64,000 nt of DNA from Lindgomyces ingoldianus (Eukaryota; Ascomycota; Dothideomycetes; Pleosporales; Lindgomycetaceae). Position numbers and translations under genes: made by a program. Under the pieces are notes generated by a model. The model saw only the letters and a list, made by a program, of their open reading frames with translations, did no database searches and had not been told where the DNA came from. Numbering within the stretch: position 1 is the stretch's first letter; each line of letters begins with the position of its first letter. The stretch is taken from assembly GCF_010093535.1 (NCBI RefSeq), contig NW_022985169.1:186001-250000 (forward strand), read 5' to 3'. Below are positions 10,761 through 20,563 of this stretch, piece by piece.

Positions 10761-11901
10761 CAGCGCTTCCAACGAGGCGTAGTACTGTACGATTGGGCGT
10801 TTTTGAGGCCTGTACGGGTGAGATTTTGAGTACGTTCGTACGGCAGGGAGGAGGAGAGGTAGGTGTACGTATCGTAACCGTTACGGCTCACGTGATCTGT
10901 ACGAGTAGTACGATTCGATTAAAGTACGTCGTACTCTAGTCGAAACAGCTAATATTATAGGTCTCTAGAGACGCAGGATTAAGGTCTAAATGGCCATTAG
11001 ATAACTGATTCTCCCTAGTAACATGAGCAGGGAGGTCTAAAAGCTCGCTGCTTACTACCTTGTTCCGTAACCAATTCTTCTGGAGTTGAATAGCCTCAAT
11101 CGTCAGTTACCGTACGACCAGCCGCGCTGAGAACCTTGCTCATGGCATCGACAGCAGAGCCAGAGGCGGATTACCTTGCCCTGCTCCTCTATAAGCGTCA
11201 AATCCGCGCCATGAGCCCATACTTTTGACAGCGTACAATTGCCTCGCAACGTAGTCTTGTTCTTCACGCGGTAACCTAATCGCGCTAAGGGCAACGCCTG
11301 TTTTAAGTCTAACATCTATATATTATTCCAGTCAATTGCAAACTCAACCCCAGCGTTACAATTGCGGTCCTCCAGGAACTGCTGCAACTGATCTTCAGCC
11401 ACAGACGGTGTACTATCGCGGGATGAGGCAGGAGACGCGGTGTAGAGGGCTCTCGACTTCTGCAGTCTGCGAGACTGCGCAAAATGGGCGACAGAGGTAT
11501 CCGATTGACTAGATGAGGCCTGTGAGGCGGCGAGGCGCGTGGATGGATAGCCCTGCAATGGAAAATGGTTAGTAATAGGCATTTTTGAGACAACAGACTG
11601 CAGATGGATATATTAAAAGACTTAGAAAGAGATTTACGCGTCCTCGCAAAACTTTTGGCTAATTAGAGCTCTAGAAACCCTCCTGAACGCTCCCGCAGGG
11701 CCGCTCTTCGCCAGAGCCGTCCTACTCCTCCAAAATCGCCATACAAACTTCCTAAAAGGGTAATACGGTCCGTACTACGTACCGTACCTAGGGCATCATT
11801 AAACGTACGGTACGGCTCACAAACTCGGTACGTTCGTACTGCTCACGTGACCGTTACGGTTCACTTTGTACGGACCGTAGTACGGCCCGTTGGAAGCCCT
11901 G
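10761..11901 (-). mobile_element. non-autonomous hAT-superfamily DNA transposon, 1,141 bp, with 8-bp target duplication
   Basis: The ends are inverted: left CAGCGCTTCCAACGAGGC and right (read inward) CAGGGCTTCCAACGGGCC, matching in 14 of the first 15 positions. Exactly outside lie identical 8-bp copies TTTTCGCC at 10753-10760 and 11902-11909. CAG-type ends and an 8-bp duplication are diagnostic of hAT. Subterminal zones on both sides (about 10785-10935 and 11755-11885) are dense in GTACG/CGTAC words in both orientations, the usual layout of hAT transposase binding sites. The inside keeps only the N-terminal part of a transposase, so the copy cannot mobilise itself. Confidence 0.93.
11103..11582 (-). 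pseudogene. truncated hAT transposase, N-terminus with BED-type zinc finger
   Basis: The frame begins MPITNHFPLQGYPSTRLAAS, runs through a Ser-rich segment to FAIDWNNI, meets TAG at 11316-11318 and continues in the same frame with KNKTTLRGNCTLSKVWAHGA and VIRLWLCCRCHEQG. The W-HG-x-L-x(n)-WLCCRCH pattern fits the BED zinc finger at the N-terminus of fungal Restless-like hAT transposases. The DDE catalytic domain and hATC dimerisation region are absent, so this is an internally deleted copy. Confidence 0.7.
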
Positions 11902-12118
11902 TTTTCGCCCTCACGGCCTTGCTCGGCAAGATTCGTAATGAGCCTGTGCCCTTCGCAGTCGATGCACGGATAAATGAATTCTAGCTGTTAATTTCAACCG
12001 ATCGCAGAGCAGCTGTGCTTCGGGCCTTAAACTACTCATCAAGCGAGTGTGAACCTATGTCTTCCCCTGATATGCGTCAGTTGGTCCACGACCCCTTCCC
12101 AACGCCAGTCTCTAACTG

Positions 12119-12920
12119 CTAACCGACATATTTCTCAAAGACATGTTGCCTAGCTCGGGCGTTGATGATAGAAGCATTCGTTACAAATATTTTTTCATGT
12201 CGTCCAAACTGCTTGCAACGACGGCTTTCGCTTCCAAGTTTAACTTGAAGCAAATCCATTTCGAATTTCTTACACCATGAAGTCCAGTTGGCTGCATCAT
12301 TCTTTGCCAGACGCTCCTGCGTGCAAACGAAGATGTCCTCACAGGGCGGACATCCGACATTTTTAGGATGGTTGAAATCTTGGTCGGTCAGTTTAGTAGG
12401 CATACTACATTATGTTAGTGGGATATTGTCTTCTGAATTCCAAGGTTTCACTGAATGTCAATTCGCGCCTTGACGAGAAGCGCAACGAAGAGAGGAAGCA
12501 GCCCAACCGCAAGCATCGCATATCTCGAATGGCTTTGCAACGCCTCGACCTCAAACAGCCGCATTTCGTCTACCGTGCCCACAGTCCCTATCCATAAGTC
12601 GTTGCTATGGACGAGAATACTAAGTTCCAGGCTGCTTGGCGTCATTATCAGTACCTAAGCCTAGGCAGAGAGGCTAGCTACGAGGCCGGGCTCCACCACG
12701 TTCATCGCGATTATTTGATATTGGCCCCATAGAGCCTGTATGTTTGTTGGAACACATTATCTGCTTGGAAGTTAGTATAGGCTCGAGCAGTTAGGCAAAC
12801 GTACCTGTATTTTTACGTCCAGAGGTCTAGCGGGAACTCTCCGATCTTCGATAGCCTCAGTAAGTAGGACACCAATTTTCAATCCCGACGAGATACTCAT
12901 TCTATGCACGAGGTAAATCC
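12119..12920 (-). other. degraded or spliced coding sequence of unknown family
   Basis: Three adjacent minus-strand segments look protein-like. They are MSISSGLKIGVLLTEAIEDR continuing to RPLDVKIQ (about 12815-12905, followed by a GTACGT donor), SLELSILVHSNDLWIGTVGT (12448-12645), and TSWCKKFEMDLLQVKLGSES plus IFVTNASIINARARQHVFEK (12119-12403). They may be exons of one gene or relics. No domain is recognised. Confidence 0.25.
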
Positions 12921-14306
12921 GGCCTGTCCGACTGGCGTTGGCTCTTGGTTGTTGACTTCTTAGTCACCATTCCACTCACCTTCTACACCTAGCTCGTTTT
13001 CCTCCATACATCGAATACAACCCGAGCCTTCTCCCTCACACAGACCGAGAGTGAGCGTGCGATTTTCCCACCCCAGCCACGTTAATTACGAAAATGGAGA
13101 AGTCACTGAAGGCTCATTCAAACGTAATTTCACCACCTAGCATATATATATATATATATATGGATCTTTGCTTCATCTGAACGAAGGGCTCCAGTTCCGA
13201 GAAGGTTAACACGAATGTTATTATGCCGTCGAATCTTAAATCCCTAGGGACTACACCTTCATGCAAGTCAATTATATCCCCGCTGCTGTTTTAGGAGTTA
13301 GAATCATGGCCACACCTAACCTGTGATGGTACTTTGATCTCACGCGCCGGAGCTGGCACGCTGGATTCTTACTTCTGCGACCGCGGTTACGGCTGGTGCT
13401 ATTGTACTCAATCTTCTATCTTTCGTGGGTGAGATGTTCGCCCCGTTTCTCTACAGCTGCCAATGGCCAAATCGGACAGTTATGGTTGCGTGGGCGAATC
13501 CACTCGTTAAAATCGACGATGTTAAGCGTTCATTCATTCTCTCCGGATGAACACTTCGGCTTCCATCTTCTATAGCTTCTTGGCTACCGCCTTTTATGCT
13601 ACTTACTAGGGTCTAGTATGGCGCGAGGGTAGCATTGCGTTGTCAGTGGCTGTTGTGTGACCGAGGGCGTGGATGTGATTGGGTATCTTGAGGATAGGGA
13701 CTACAAGAGATAACTTTCAAGTGACACAATCAAGTGTGTCTCTGATACTAGTGCAAACGACACGGTCTGTGGGACAGTTCAAGAAAAGTCCAGGGCTAGT
13801 GTGGCAGCGGCTGTTTCGTGAGCCGGGTGCCGATCTTCGTTCAAGTTTCCTGCTGACCTTCCCAAAGAGGCAATTGATTTACTAGAGCCATCCGAAGATT
13901 TCTTCGTTCTTCGTTCTGGCCCTGGCATAAAACTAAGGCTAGTGGTGGCGGTGGCTGCTCCGTGAGGTGGGTGTGCTGATTATCATTCGAGTTTACTAGT
14001 AATTCTCAAAGAGGCAATGGATCTTCTTAGAGTTGTTTGGAGATTTGCTGCTCTTCAATTTGCTCATAACGAAACTCTGCTAACTCTGTTCACAGTCCCT
14101 TACTATCAACTCTTCCAAAGGAGCGCTCCTTCAAACCGCAGAAAACCGATAGACATCAGTTACACAATTTTGTCTCAATTACGCACTATCAATCCCGTAC
14201 GATTTCTATCTGCACCTCAACCATTGTTTCATTATGACTAGTTCCCCATTGATCCCCTATCCCACCATCAGCAGCTATCACACACACCTAGGCACATTTG
14301 AAGAAA
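12921..14306. other. intergenic; includes (TA)n microsatellite at 13142-13161
   Basis: A run of ten TA units is the only clear structure. Small open frames in 13.6-14.5 kb show no motifs. Confidence 0.5.
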
Positions 14307-14834
14307 TCACTTACAATGCTTCCAATTCCCATTCCACCAATAAATGTCCCAGTCACCCTGCTTCCCATCTACGGGAACCGCAACCCACCTCCTCTCCTCA
14401 TATCCCGCCATCTTATACCCCAACAAACTTTTCCTTGCCGAAGCCACTATCTCCGTGCCCGTCTCTTCTGCAACGGTGAAACTATACCGGTCCGTCATTA
14501 CTCCAATTGCGCCGTTGTCATCGCGCGGATAAAGCTCTAGCCAGCATGCGCTACCGCCGCTGACTCCACGCGCGGCGACGAAAGTGTCTGGGTCGGAGGC
14601 ACATTGGATTTGGTAGAGGCCTCCGGTTGTGGAGGATGATTTGGAGATGTTCTTTTTCGCGCACGGGCGCGTGGTGTTGGTATAGATGCCAAGTCGTTTT
14701 GAGGGATTGGCGACTATGGGCTTGTTGTTGAGCGCTGGGTTGGAGGAGATGAGGCGCAGGGAGACTGGATTGGGGGGAAGGGAGAGGGTGGTCCCAATGA
14801 GGGATGTCATGATTGCGAAGATGAAAGATCTCAT
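14307..14834 (-). CDS. small secreted protein, about 175 aa, effector-like
   Basis: The start chosen is ATG 14832-14834, because MRSFIFAIMTSLIGTTLSLP is a textbook signal peptide; the frame is open further upstream but that extension is Lys/Cys/Ser-rich and not hydrophobic. The mature part has four cysteines (in RPCAKKN, YQIQCAS, SACWLEL and the C-terminal KHCK), a Ser/Thr-rich patch and aromatic C-terminal repeats (RRWVAVPV, WDIYWWNGNW). It is predicted extracellular. No enzyme motif is visible, and the length and cysteine count fit fungal candidate effectors or small secreted proteins. The stop codon lies within a GTAAGTGA string that resembles a 5' splice site, so the true C-terminus might be spliced to a further exon. 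Confidence 0.7.
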   Translation of the reverse strand: MRSFIFAIMTSLIGTTLSLPPNPVSLRLISSNPALNNKPIVANPSKRLGIYTNTTRPCAKKNISKSSSTTGGLYQIQCASDPDTFVAARGVSGGSACWLELYPRDDNGAIGVMTDRYSFTVAEETGTEIVASARKSLLGYKMAGYEERRWVAVPVDGKQGDWDIYWWNGNWKHCK

Positions 14835-16897
14835 TTTTTGATTAGTTCCTGTTCTCTTCTGCTTGTGCGAGTAGCTTGTACATGCCAATTGACGTGATGA
14901 ACACCGATATCGCTTTTTATTTATTCCTACTTCTGAACACTTCATCAACTTCGTGATGACTCCGGGTTCTCGTATTTGTTAACACGTGTTCATATCGACT
15001 CGGTGTTTTACAGCATCGTGATGAATTTTCTACAGCTCAGTACATCAGCATATGAACAGCATGCCACAAAAATGGCACATCTCTGTGGCGGTTGACCCCA
15101 TGGGGAAGTGGGCCTGCGTGGAACAGGCGACCTTTCCACTTTTTTACTCAATCAGACCGATGGCTTAATTTGGCGAATATCGGTGGTGTGACTACGGAAA
15201 ATATAACCATACCAGTGAACTCTATTTGAATGTAACTTCCTTCCTACATTCTTATCTCTTGCAAACCGTGCGCATGACGAGGGACGAAACATAGGATAGC
15301 GTCAACTGTCGAGGTGCGCTATCCGTGTTTTGCAACGCACGGGCCATACAGCGTCCAGCTTCCAGCCTTTCAGGAGTGCGGAGGATTTTCGCAGGGACGC
15401 ACTGCACGTCGTCACATCACAGACTGCTCCAGCTGCACGAGCAACGCTTCCATCACGCTTCTCATCGCCAGCCTTTCCTTGCGAAAGATCTTCCCTTTGG
15501 TACAGAGTCAGAGCCTCCTTGAAGAGCGTTTGAGGACAAAAGGGGACTCCCTTGTTTCCGGCCTTGGCGGGCCCAGACCCCAGCCTTTCCCCCCCCGACC
15601 TTCCAGACTTGACGATCACGAAGACTCCTTTAAAAGGAGCCGCTGCTGATCGGTGACTGACTTATCTACCTGGTCTCAGAGTCGGAGAACTTGTTGATTT
15701 GACACAACTGTTACGGGGTCGACTGGCGAATTCAGTGGCGTCACGAAAACCCTCAGCTCTGGACTCAGGCACCAGGAACCGCTAGTTGACCTGATTCGTC
15801 ATGGTTGCAGATGTGAGAATATCTGCATCGCATGTTTTGAGCAGCCTGAACGCCTCTGAGCACGCAACTTCGCGCCGAATTGGACGACGATTGGTAAGTT
15901 CGGGGTGAGATACACCTGCAACACAACTTGGCAGCTTCTTGTCATTCAATCCGCCAGCAAACCTTGAGGCTTTTCTCCCCCGCATTGCAGGGAAGAACCC
16001 CAATCCGGCCTGGTGGAACTTTCCCGAAGTTAAGCCAGCCCTGCATCGGACCGCCCTCGTGCTTTTGGTGGCTTGCCAGTTTCGAGCCAATCCAGTCAAC
16101 GATCTTGAAAAACATGCCAAGTGGCTATCAAAACGTCCCAAGTCATTATTATTCATGAATCAGAAAGGGGTTTATGATGTTATCTTGCGGAATCATGTTG
16201 GAAGTTCCACTCTCTTGAACGTTGACGTGGAGAGTCCCTGGAGTTGACTTGAAGACACAAGCTTCCGCTTGCTCTTAGCTTCGCCGCCTATCTCTGTACC
16301 AGGACTAGTCTCGTCAGTCGTACGACATCTGCAGTTCCCTTGTGTCCGACTCCACTTTTCCGACCTTCCTCTACCCCAACCCTCGGCCCACAAAGGATTA
16401 GATTTCCACAACTCGAGACGCCCTGAGCATCAAGCAGTCCCTGGTATACGCAATGCATGAGAGCTTCGCCTTAGGGGAGATCCTCCACACTTCGAATGCA
16501 ACCCGAATACGACCAACAATGGGCTGGGGCTGTGGATGCGTTCCTGTGCGCCAGTACATTTGTCACCTTGAATCATGTCCCGTCCTGGGCACAGCTAATG
16601 ACAACGGCGGAACGAGCAGTTGAGGAACGACAAACTTTCCTCATCTAGCCGTGCAATGCATGGAACAGCTGTCACTTCCTCACTAAAATTGCGTCCCTCA
16701 CATGGAACCCAGGGCCACAACAGCATTTAGTTACCTGCGTGATCCCGAGATAAGACTTATAGAAATCTTCTCTTCGCCCCTTCGTGCTTCTTCCTTTGGT
16801 CCATCTGCATGTCTCTGAGGCTGATACAAGGACCCATTTTTTTTTTCTTTCACCAGGCATTTGGCCTACCCCATTCAACGGTGTCATATTCCCCATT
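14835..16897. other. long intergenic stretch, nothing recognised
   Basis: About 2 kb with overlapping short frames on both strands at 15.3-16.4 kb. None has recognisable motifs or a plausible gene model. The right end should contain the promoter of the downstream membrane-protein gene. Confidence 0.4.
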
Positions 16898-18439
16898 ATG
16901 AACCGCGAATTCAGACCGAACGCGAATTTCGAGCCATGGGGACCTTTCGTAGGAAGGCATTTTAAGAATCAAGAGATCACCTATACAGATATCACCATCT
17001 CATCAGTCGCCTGGGCCGCCTCGCTGGTATGCATCGCGGTAGCAATCAAACTCGCAGCCAAACAGTCGAAAGTCTCGCGGTCGCCTTTGAGAAGCACATA
17101 CGTCTGGTTAATATGGCTTGAGCTTCTGGCGAACTTCTTGATGGGACTTGAAGGCTATTTGCATATAACAAAAGTTATCAAGCCAAGTAAGTCTTATTCC
17201 TTTTCTCTACGTAGGGCCCGCATTGACCATTATTAGGTTTACCCTTCTATATGAGCATCTGTACGTTGCTAATAATTCTTTGGTTGTGGGTATCCCACCA
17301 TACTGACGCATATAGTGCTCTGGTGGTGTATTCAAGTTCAACTCCTGCTTCAGATTATTATCAACCGTATCCGGGTCATTGTTCCCGATCGACGGCGCTC
17401 TAAATACATAATGATAGGGACTGCGTCGATCGTGACAGCCATCAATATCAGTGTGTTCAACATCTGGATTCCTGCACGACTACAAGTTAACCATCGGTAA
17501 GTTTTGTTAACAGCACCAGTCCAGCCGTGTCTTGGCCTAATCTTGACCGAGTTGTCGCGGGCATCGGAGGGCTGACCATGTTGTAGTTATATCTTGATCA
17601 ATGAGGTTTGGGATCGGATCGAGAAGGTGATTTATCTCATCCTTGACGCCGGTCTCAATTGGTATTTCCTCAAGACTGTCAAGCAGAATCTCATCAACAA
17701 CGGTCTTCAAAAATACAACAAGCTTCTCCGGTTTAATCAACGCATCATTGTTGTGTCTCTGCTTATGGATGTGATGATAATTGCGGCTATGTCGATTCCG
17801 AACTCGTTTGTGTAAGTCTCTCCACCGCCTCCAATTTGTGTTTCTAAGAAATGCCATACCCTGCGCGTTATGAATGCTAAAATCAGGACTAGTTATATCC
17901 AATTCCATCCCTTGGCCTATCTTGTAAAACTCAACATTGAAATGGTCATGGCAAATCTCATCAAAAAGATCGCAGTCAGCACGTCTAAACGCACCGGCAA
18001 CGTCTCACTTGTTGCGGAATTCGTCTCGTCGTCCAACAAATCCTCAACAAACCCCAATTCGACCCTGCCTCATCACCACCGCCGAAGCTCGATCATCGAG
18101 CTCTCGTCAAATGTCTTCTCAGGCTCTGCGGGAAAAAAAGGTCGCAAGGGAAGTCGCTCTGGCAGTTTTATGCCCACTGGAAACCAGATTAAGAAGACGG
18201 AGGAGATTCATATCCAGTCAGAGCCAAACCCGGACCGGTTCATCGGACTGGGTGCGAAGGACCACGGGATAATGATCAGCCAACGGGACCTTGGCATTGG
18301 GCAGGGGAAGAGTTTGGATGATGTGACAGAGGGTGGGGAGAGTGTGAAAAGCGAGGAAGTGCAAAGGAGGGAGGATAGTGATGATGAGGCGGTTCTAGTG
18401 AGGCAGACGAAGGGTGGGTGGGATAGATTACCTGGATAG
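16898..18439 (+). CDS. seven-helix fungal integral membrane protein (PTH11/rhodopsin-like layout), five exons
   Basis: The start is ATG 16898 (MNREFRPNANFEPWGPFVGR). Hydrophobic segments follow in order: VAWAASLVCIAVAIKLAA, YVWLIWLELLANFLMGLEGY, LPFYMSI, then LLWWCIQVQLLLQIIINRIR, IMIGTASIVTAINISVFNIW, VIYLILDAGLNWYFLKTV, RIIVVSLLMDVMIIAAM and YIQFHPLAYLVKLNIEMVMA. Four introns with GT-AG borders fit (17187-17236, about 17262-17315, about 17497-17586, about 17812-17887). The cytoplasmic tail from about residue 280 is Ser/Lys/Glu-rich and unstructured. The layout resembles fungal PTH11-type receptors that sense surface or nutrient cues, but there is no CFEM domain and no ligand can be inferred. 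The stop is at 18437-18439. Confidence 0.75.
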
Positions 18440-19276
18440 CTGGGATAACAGCGTATGGTGGGGTAATACCTGGGGAACGATTATAATCTGATACGATATA
18501 ATATTTCGCGAAAATATCGTGCTCTCAAATGCGATTGGGTCGGAGAATTCACTGGTGGTGCTACTGGAGTGCAGCGACATGTTCGCGCCAACCATGGAAC
18601 ATTCACAGAGAGGGATTGATTTCGGGAGCGCTTCGCTCAAACTCGGGCGGCTTTCGGCAGCACACAGACTTCCAGCCTCAATCAACCCCGCCATACTAGG
18701 TCGTAAGTGCCGCCATGAAGTGCGCCTCACCTCCACATCTCCTGAACAATCGCCTACCCGAGAACGCTCCCCATCTTCACAACGCACGCAAGATCAACGA
18801 TTTCTCTGAGGCGGAGTTATCTGTGCACCACCCAACCCTTGCTAGCGGCTACTATTTCGGTTCCGCGGACTAATTTCTTGCCGACTCGGCCCCCGCATTC
18901 GACCTCTTTCCACCCCCACGATCCTTTAAATCTCCCGTCACGTCGGCCATGAGTCCTTCATCTCGTGGTGTTGTGTTTTCAGTCCCGCCGGACGGCCGTA
19001 TGAGATCTTCATCTTTCCAGTGTAGAATTTGCTTAAATAAAGGCAATAATGGCGGGTTTGGGATTTTGTTCATCATCATCATCAGCTTCTGCATCGCGGT
19101 TCACAACTCTCCTGTTCATCAGCAAAGCCTCCTCATCGAGATCTGTAATTTCCACCCCACAATTCTGAATCTCGTCCCCAGAGTCCAATTCCATAACAAG
19201 ATATCCCAATTCACAGCCAATTCGACCATTCCAACCATTCCAACTAGCCATTCTAATCAACTCAACCAATTCAACT
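18440..19276. other. intergenic; probable promoter and 5' leader of the reductase
   Basis: Contains CT/CA-rich sequence from about 19100 to the ATG at 19277, including several short ATTCCAA/CAACC direct repeats immediately upstream of the start, as in fungal leaders. No separate gene is supported. Confidence 0.5.
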
Positions 19277-20302
19277 ATGGCAACCTCTACAATCCGCAAA
19301 GCCCTCATCACCGGCACCGGCGACCTCTCCAATGTCCAAATCGTCACAGCGACCATTGCCCCACCGCCACCTAACCATGTGCAAGTCAAAGTCCTGTACT
19401 CGGGCTTCTCAGGTGCCGACATCAACATGCGGCTAGGAATCTATCCTAACCAGAAAAAGGCACCATTAACACCTGGATACTGCTTCGTAGGCCGCGTCCA
19501 CGTCAATGGCAGCGACTGCAAAAAATTCACACCGGGCGACCTTGTCGTCTGCCTCAGCGTCTATGACGCCGAAGCCGAACTTGCAAACATGCCCGAGAAA
19601 TATCTCGTCCCTGTCCCTGCTGGTCTCGACATCCAACAAGCCGTCGCCCTAACGCTCGACTGGAACACCGCCTACGGGATGGTCTACCGCACCGCCAAAG
19701 TGACCAAGGGCCAACGCGTCTTCATCCACGGTCTTAGCGGCGCCGTCGGCTACGCGCTCATGAAACTCTGCCAACTCGAAGGAGCGGAGGTCTACGGCAC
19801 AGCCTCGCAGTCTAACCATGCGGCACTCCGCAACGAAGGTGCCATCCCCTTCGTCTACAGCAACAAAGACTGGATCATGGCCATGAACGCCATCGGTGGT
19901 GCGCACGCTGCCTTCGACGCTCTGGGGTTTGAATCCTGGGATGAATCCTTCTCCATCCTAGCGCCTGAAGGCGGGCATTTGGTCGGGTTTGGAGGAAACC
20001 TGCCTATGCTGACGGGTGGCAAACACCGCAGTGTTATCCCTGCGGTGACGAAATTATTGGCTAGGAATATGGTTCCGTTTTGCCCGAATAAAACCTCGTT
20101 TTATTATATTGGCAGAGATCAGTCCACGTTTGAACCAGAGTTGAAGAAGCTGTTTGAGATGAGTCGCGAGGGCAAGATTCATGTGCCAATTAGGAAGATT
20201 TGGGAGCTTGAGGAGGTCCCTGAGGCGCATCGGACTTGGAATTCGGCCGGTGGTATTGGGAGTGTTTTGGTTAGAGTTGCAGAGGATGATGGGAAGGCTT
20301 GA
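19277..20302 (+). CDS. zinc-independent MDR oxidoreductase (quinone oxidoreductase/enoyl reductase-like)
   Basis: A medium-chain dehydrogenase/reductase of 341 aa in one exon, probably NADPH-dependent reduction of quinones or enones. The N-terminal GroES-like domain includes VQVKVLYSGFSGADINMRLG and TPGYCFVGRV. The cofactor domain has TLDWNTAYGMVY and VFIHGLSGAVGYALMKLCQL, an unusual version of the AxxGxVG Rossmann loop, followed by GAEVYGTASQSNHAALRNEG. Structural and catalytic zinc cysteine clusters are absent, placing it with the zeta-crystallin branch. The length is normal for the family. It lies tail-to-tail with the flavin monooxygenase, 261 bp apart. The substrate is unknown. Confidence 0.88.
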   Translation: MATSTIRKALITGTGDLSNVQIVTATIAPPPPNHVQVKVLYSGFSGADINMRLGIYPNQKKAPLTPGYCFVGRVHVNGSDCKKFTPGDLVVCLSVYDAEAELANMPEKYLVPVPAGLDIQQAVALTLDWNTAYGMVYRTAKVTKGQRVFIHGLSGAVGYALMKLCQLEGAEVYGTASQSNHAALRNEGAIPFVYSNKDWIMAMNAIGGAHAAFDALGFESWDESFSILAPEGGHLVGFGGNLPMLTGGKHRSVIPAVTKLLARNMVPFCPNKTSFYYIGRDQSTFEPELKKLFEMSREGKIHVPIRKIWELEEVPEAHRTWNSAGGIGSVLVRVAEDDGKA

Positions 20303-20563
20303 ACCGGAAAGATGGGTGGGATTTAGGGTTCGGTTCGAGTTGGATTGGATGAGGATACCCTTTTGTTTTGCCGTCGTGGTTTTAGTGCTAGTTCATGATA
20401 TCTTTATTTAAGCCCCGGAATTGGCGTTCTCATATCATATTGAGCTATCTGTATGCTTAACGTTGTGGTCTGCAATCCTTGTACCCATTCTGTGTACAGA
20501 ACCGCATATTCCTACCAAACACTCCATACTACAAACTTCCCTTCGATCCACCAATCCCATCCC
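20303..20563. terminator. shared 3' region of convergent genes
   Basis: This 261-bp spacer lies between the stop codons of two convergent genes and must carry both polyadenylation regions. No motif is clear enough to place cleavage sites. Confidence 0.4.

Larger units (their letters stand above)
10701..12060 (-). pseudogene. C-terminal end of an unrecognised gene split by a hAT insertion
   Basis: If the element at 10761-11901 and one copy of its duplication are skipped, the minus strand reads continuously as NLAEQGREGEKAINRLTYLQ, then AVAMTLG and TAG at 10701-10703. Upstream, a second frame reads PEAQLLCDRLKLTARIHLSV, suggesting one additional frameshift near 11960. The join across the insertion point stays in frame, which argues that the target was coding. 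The product family is unknown. Confidence 0.4.

Noticed and set aside
13142..13161. CRISPR or regulatory repeat
   Set aside because: Simple TA dinucleotide run only; no spacers and a eukaryotic context.
15302..16460. Cluster of overlapping open frames on both strands
   Set aside because: No family motifs, no coherent exon structure and similar lengths on all frames, as expected in GC-balanced non-coding DNA.
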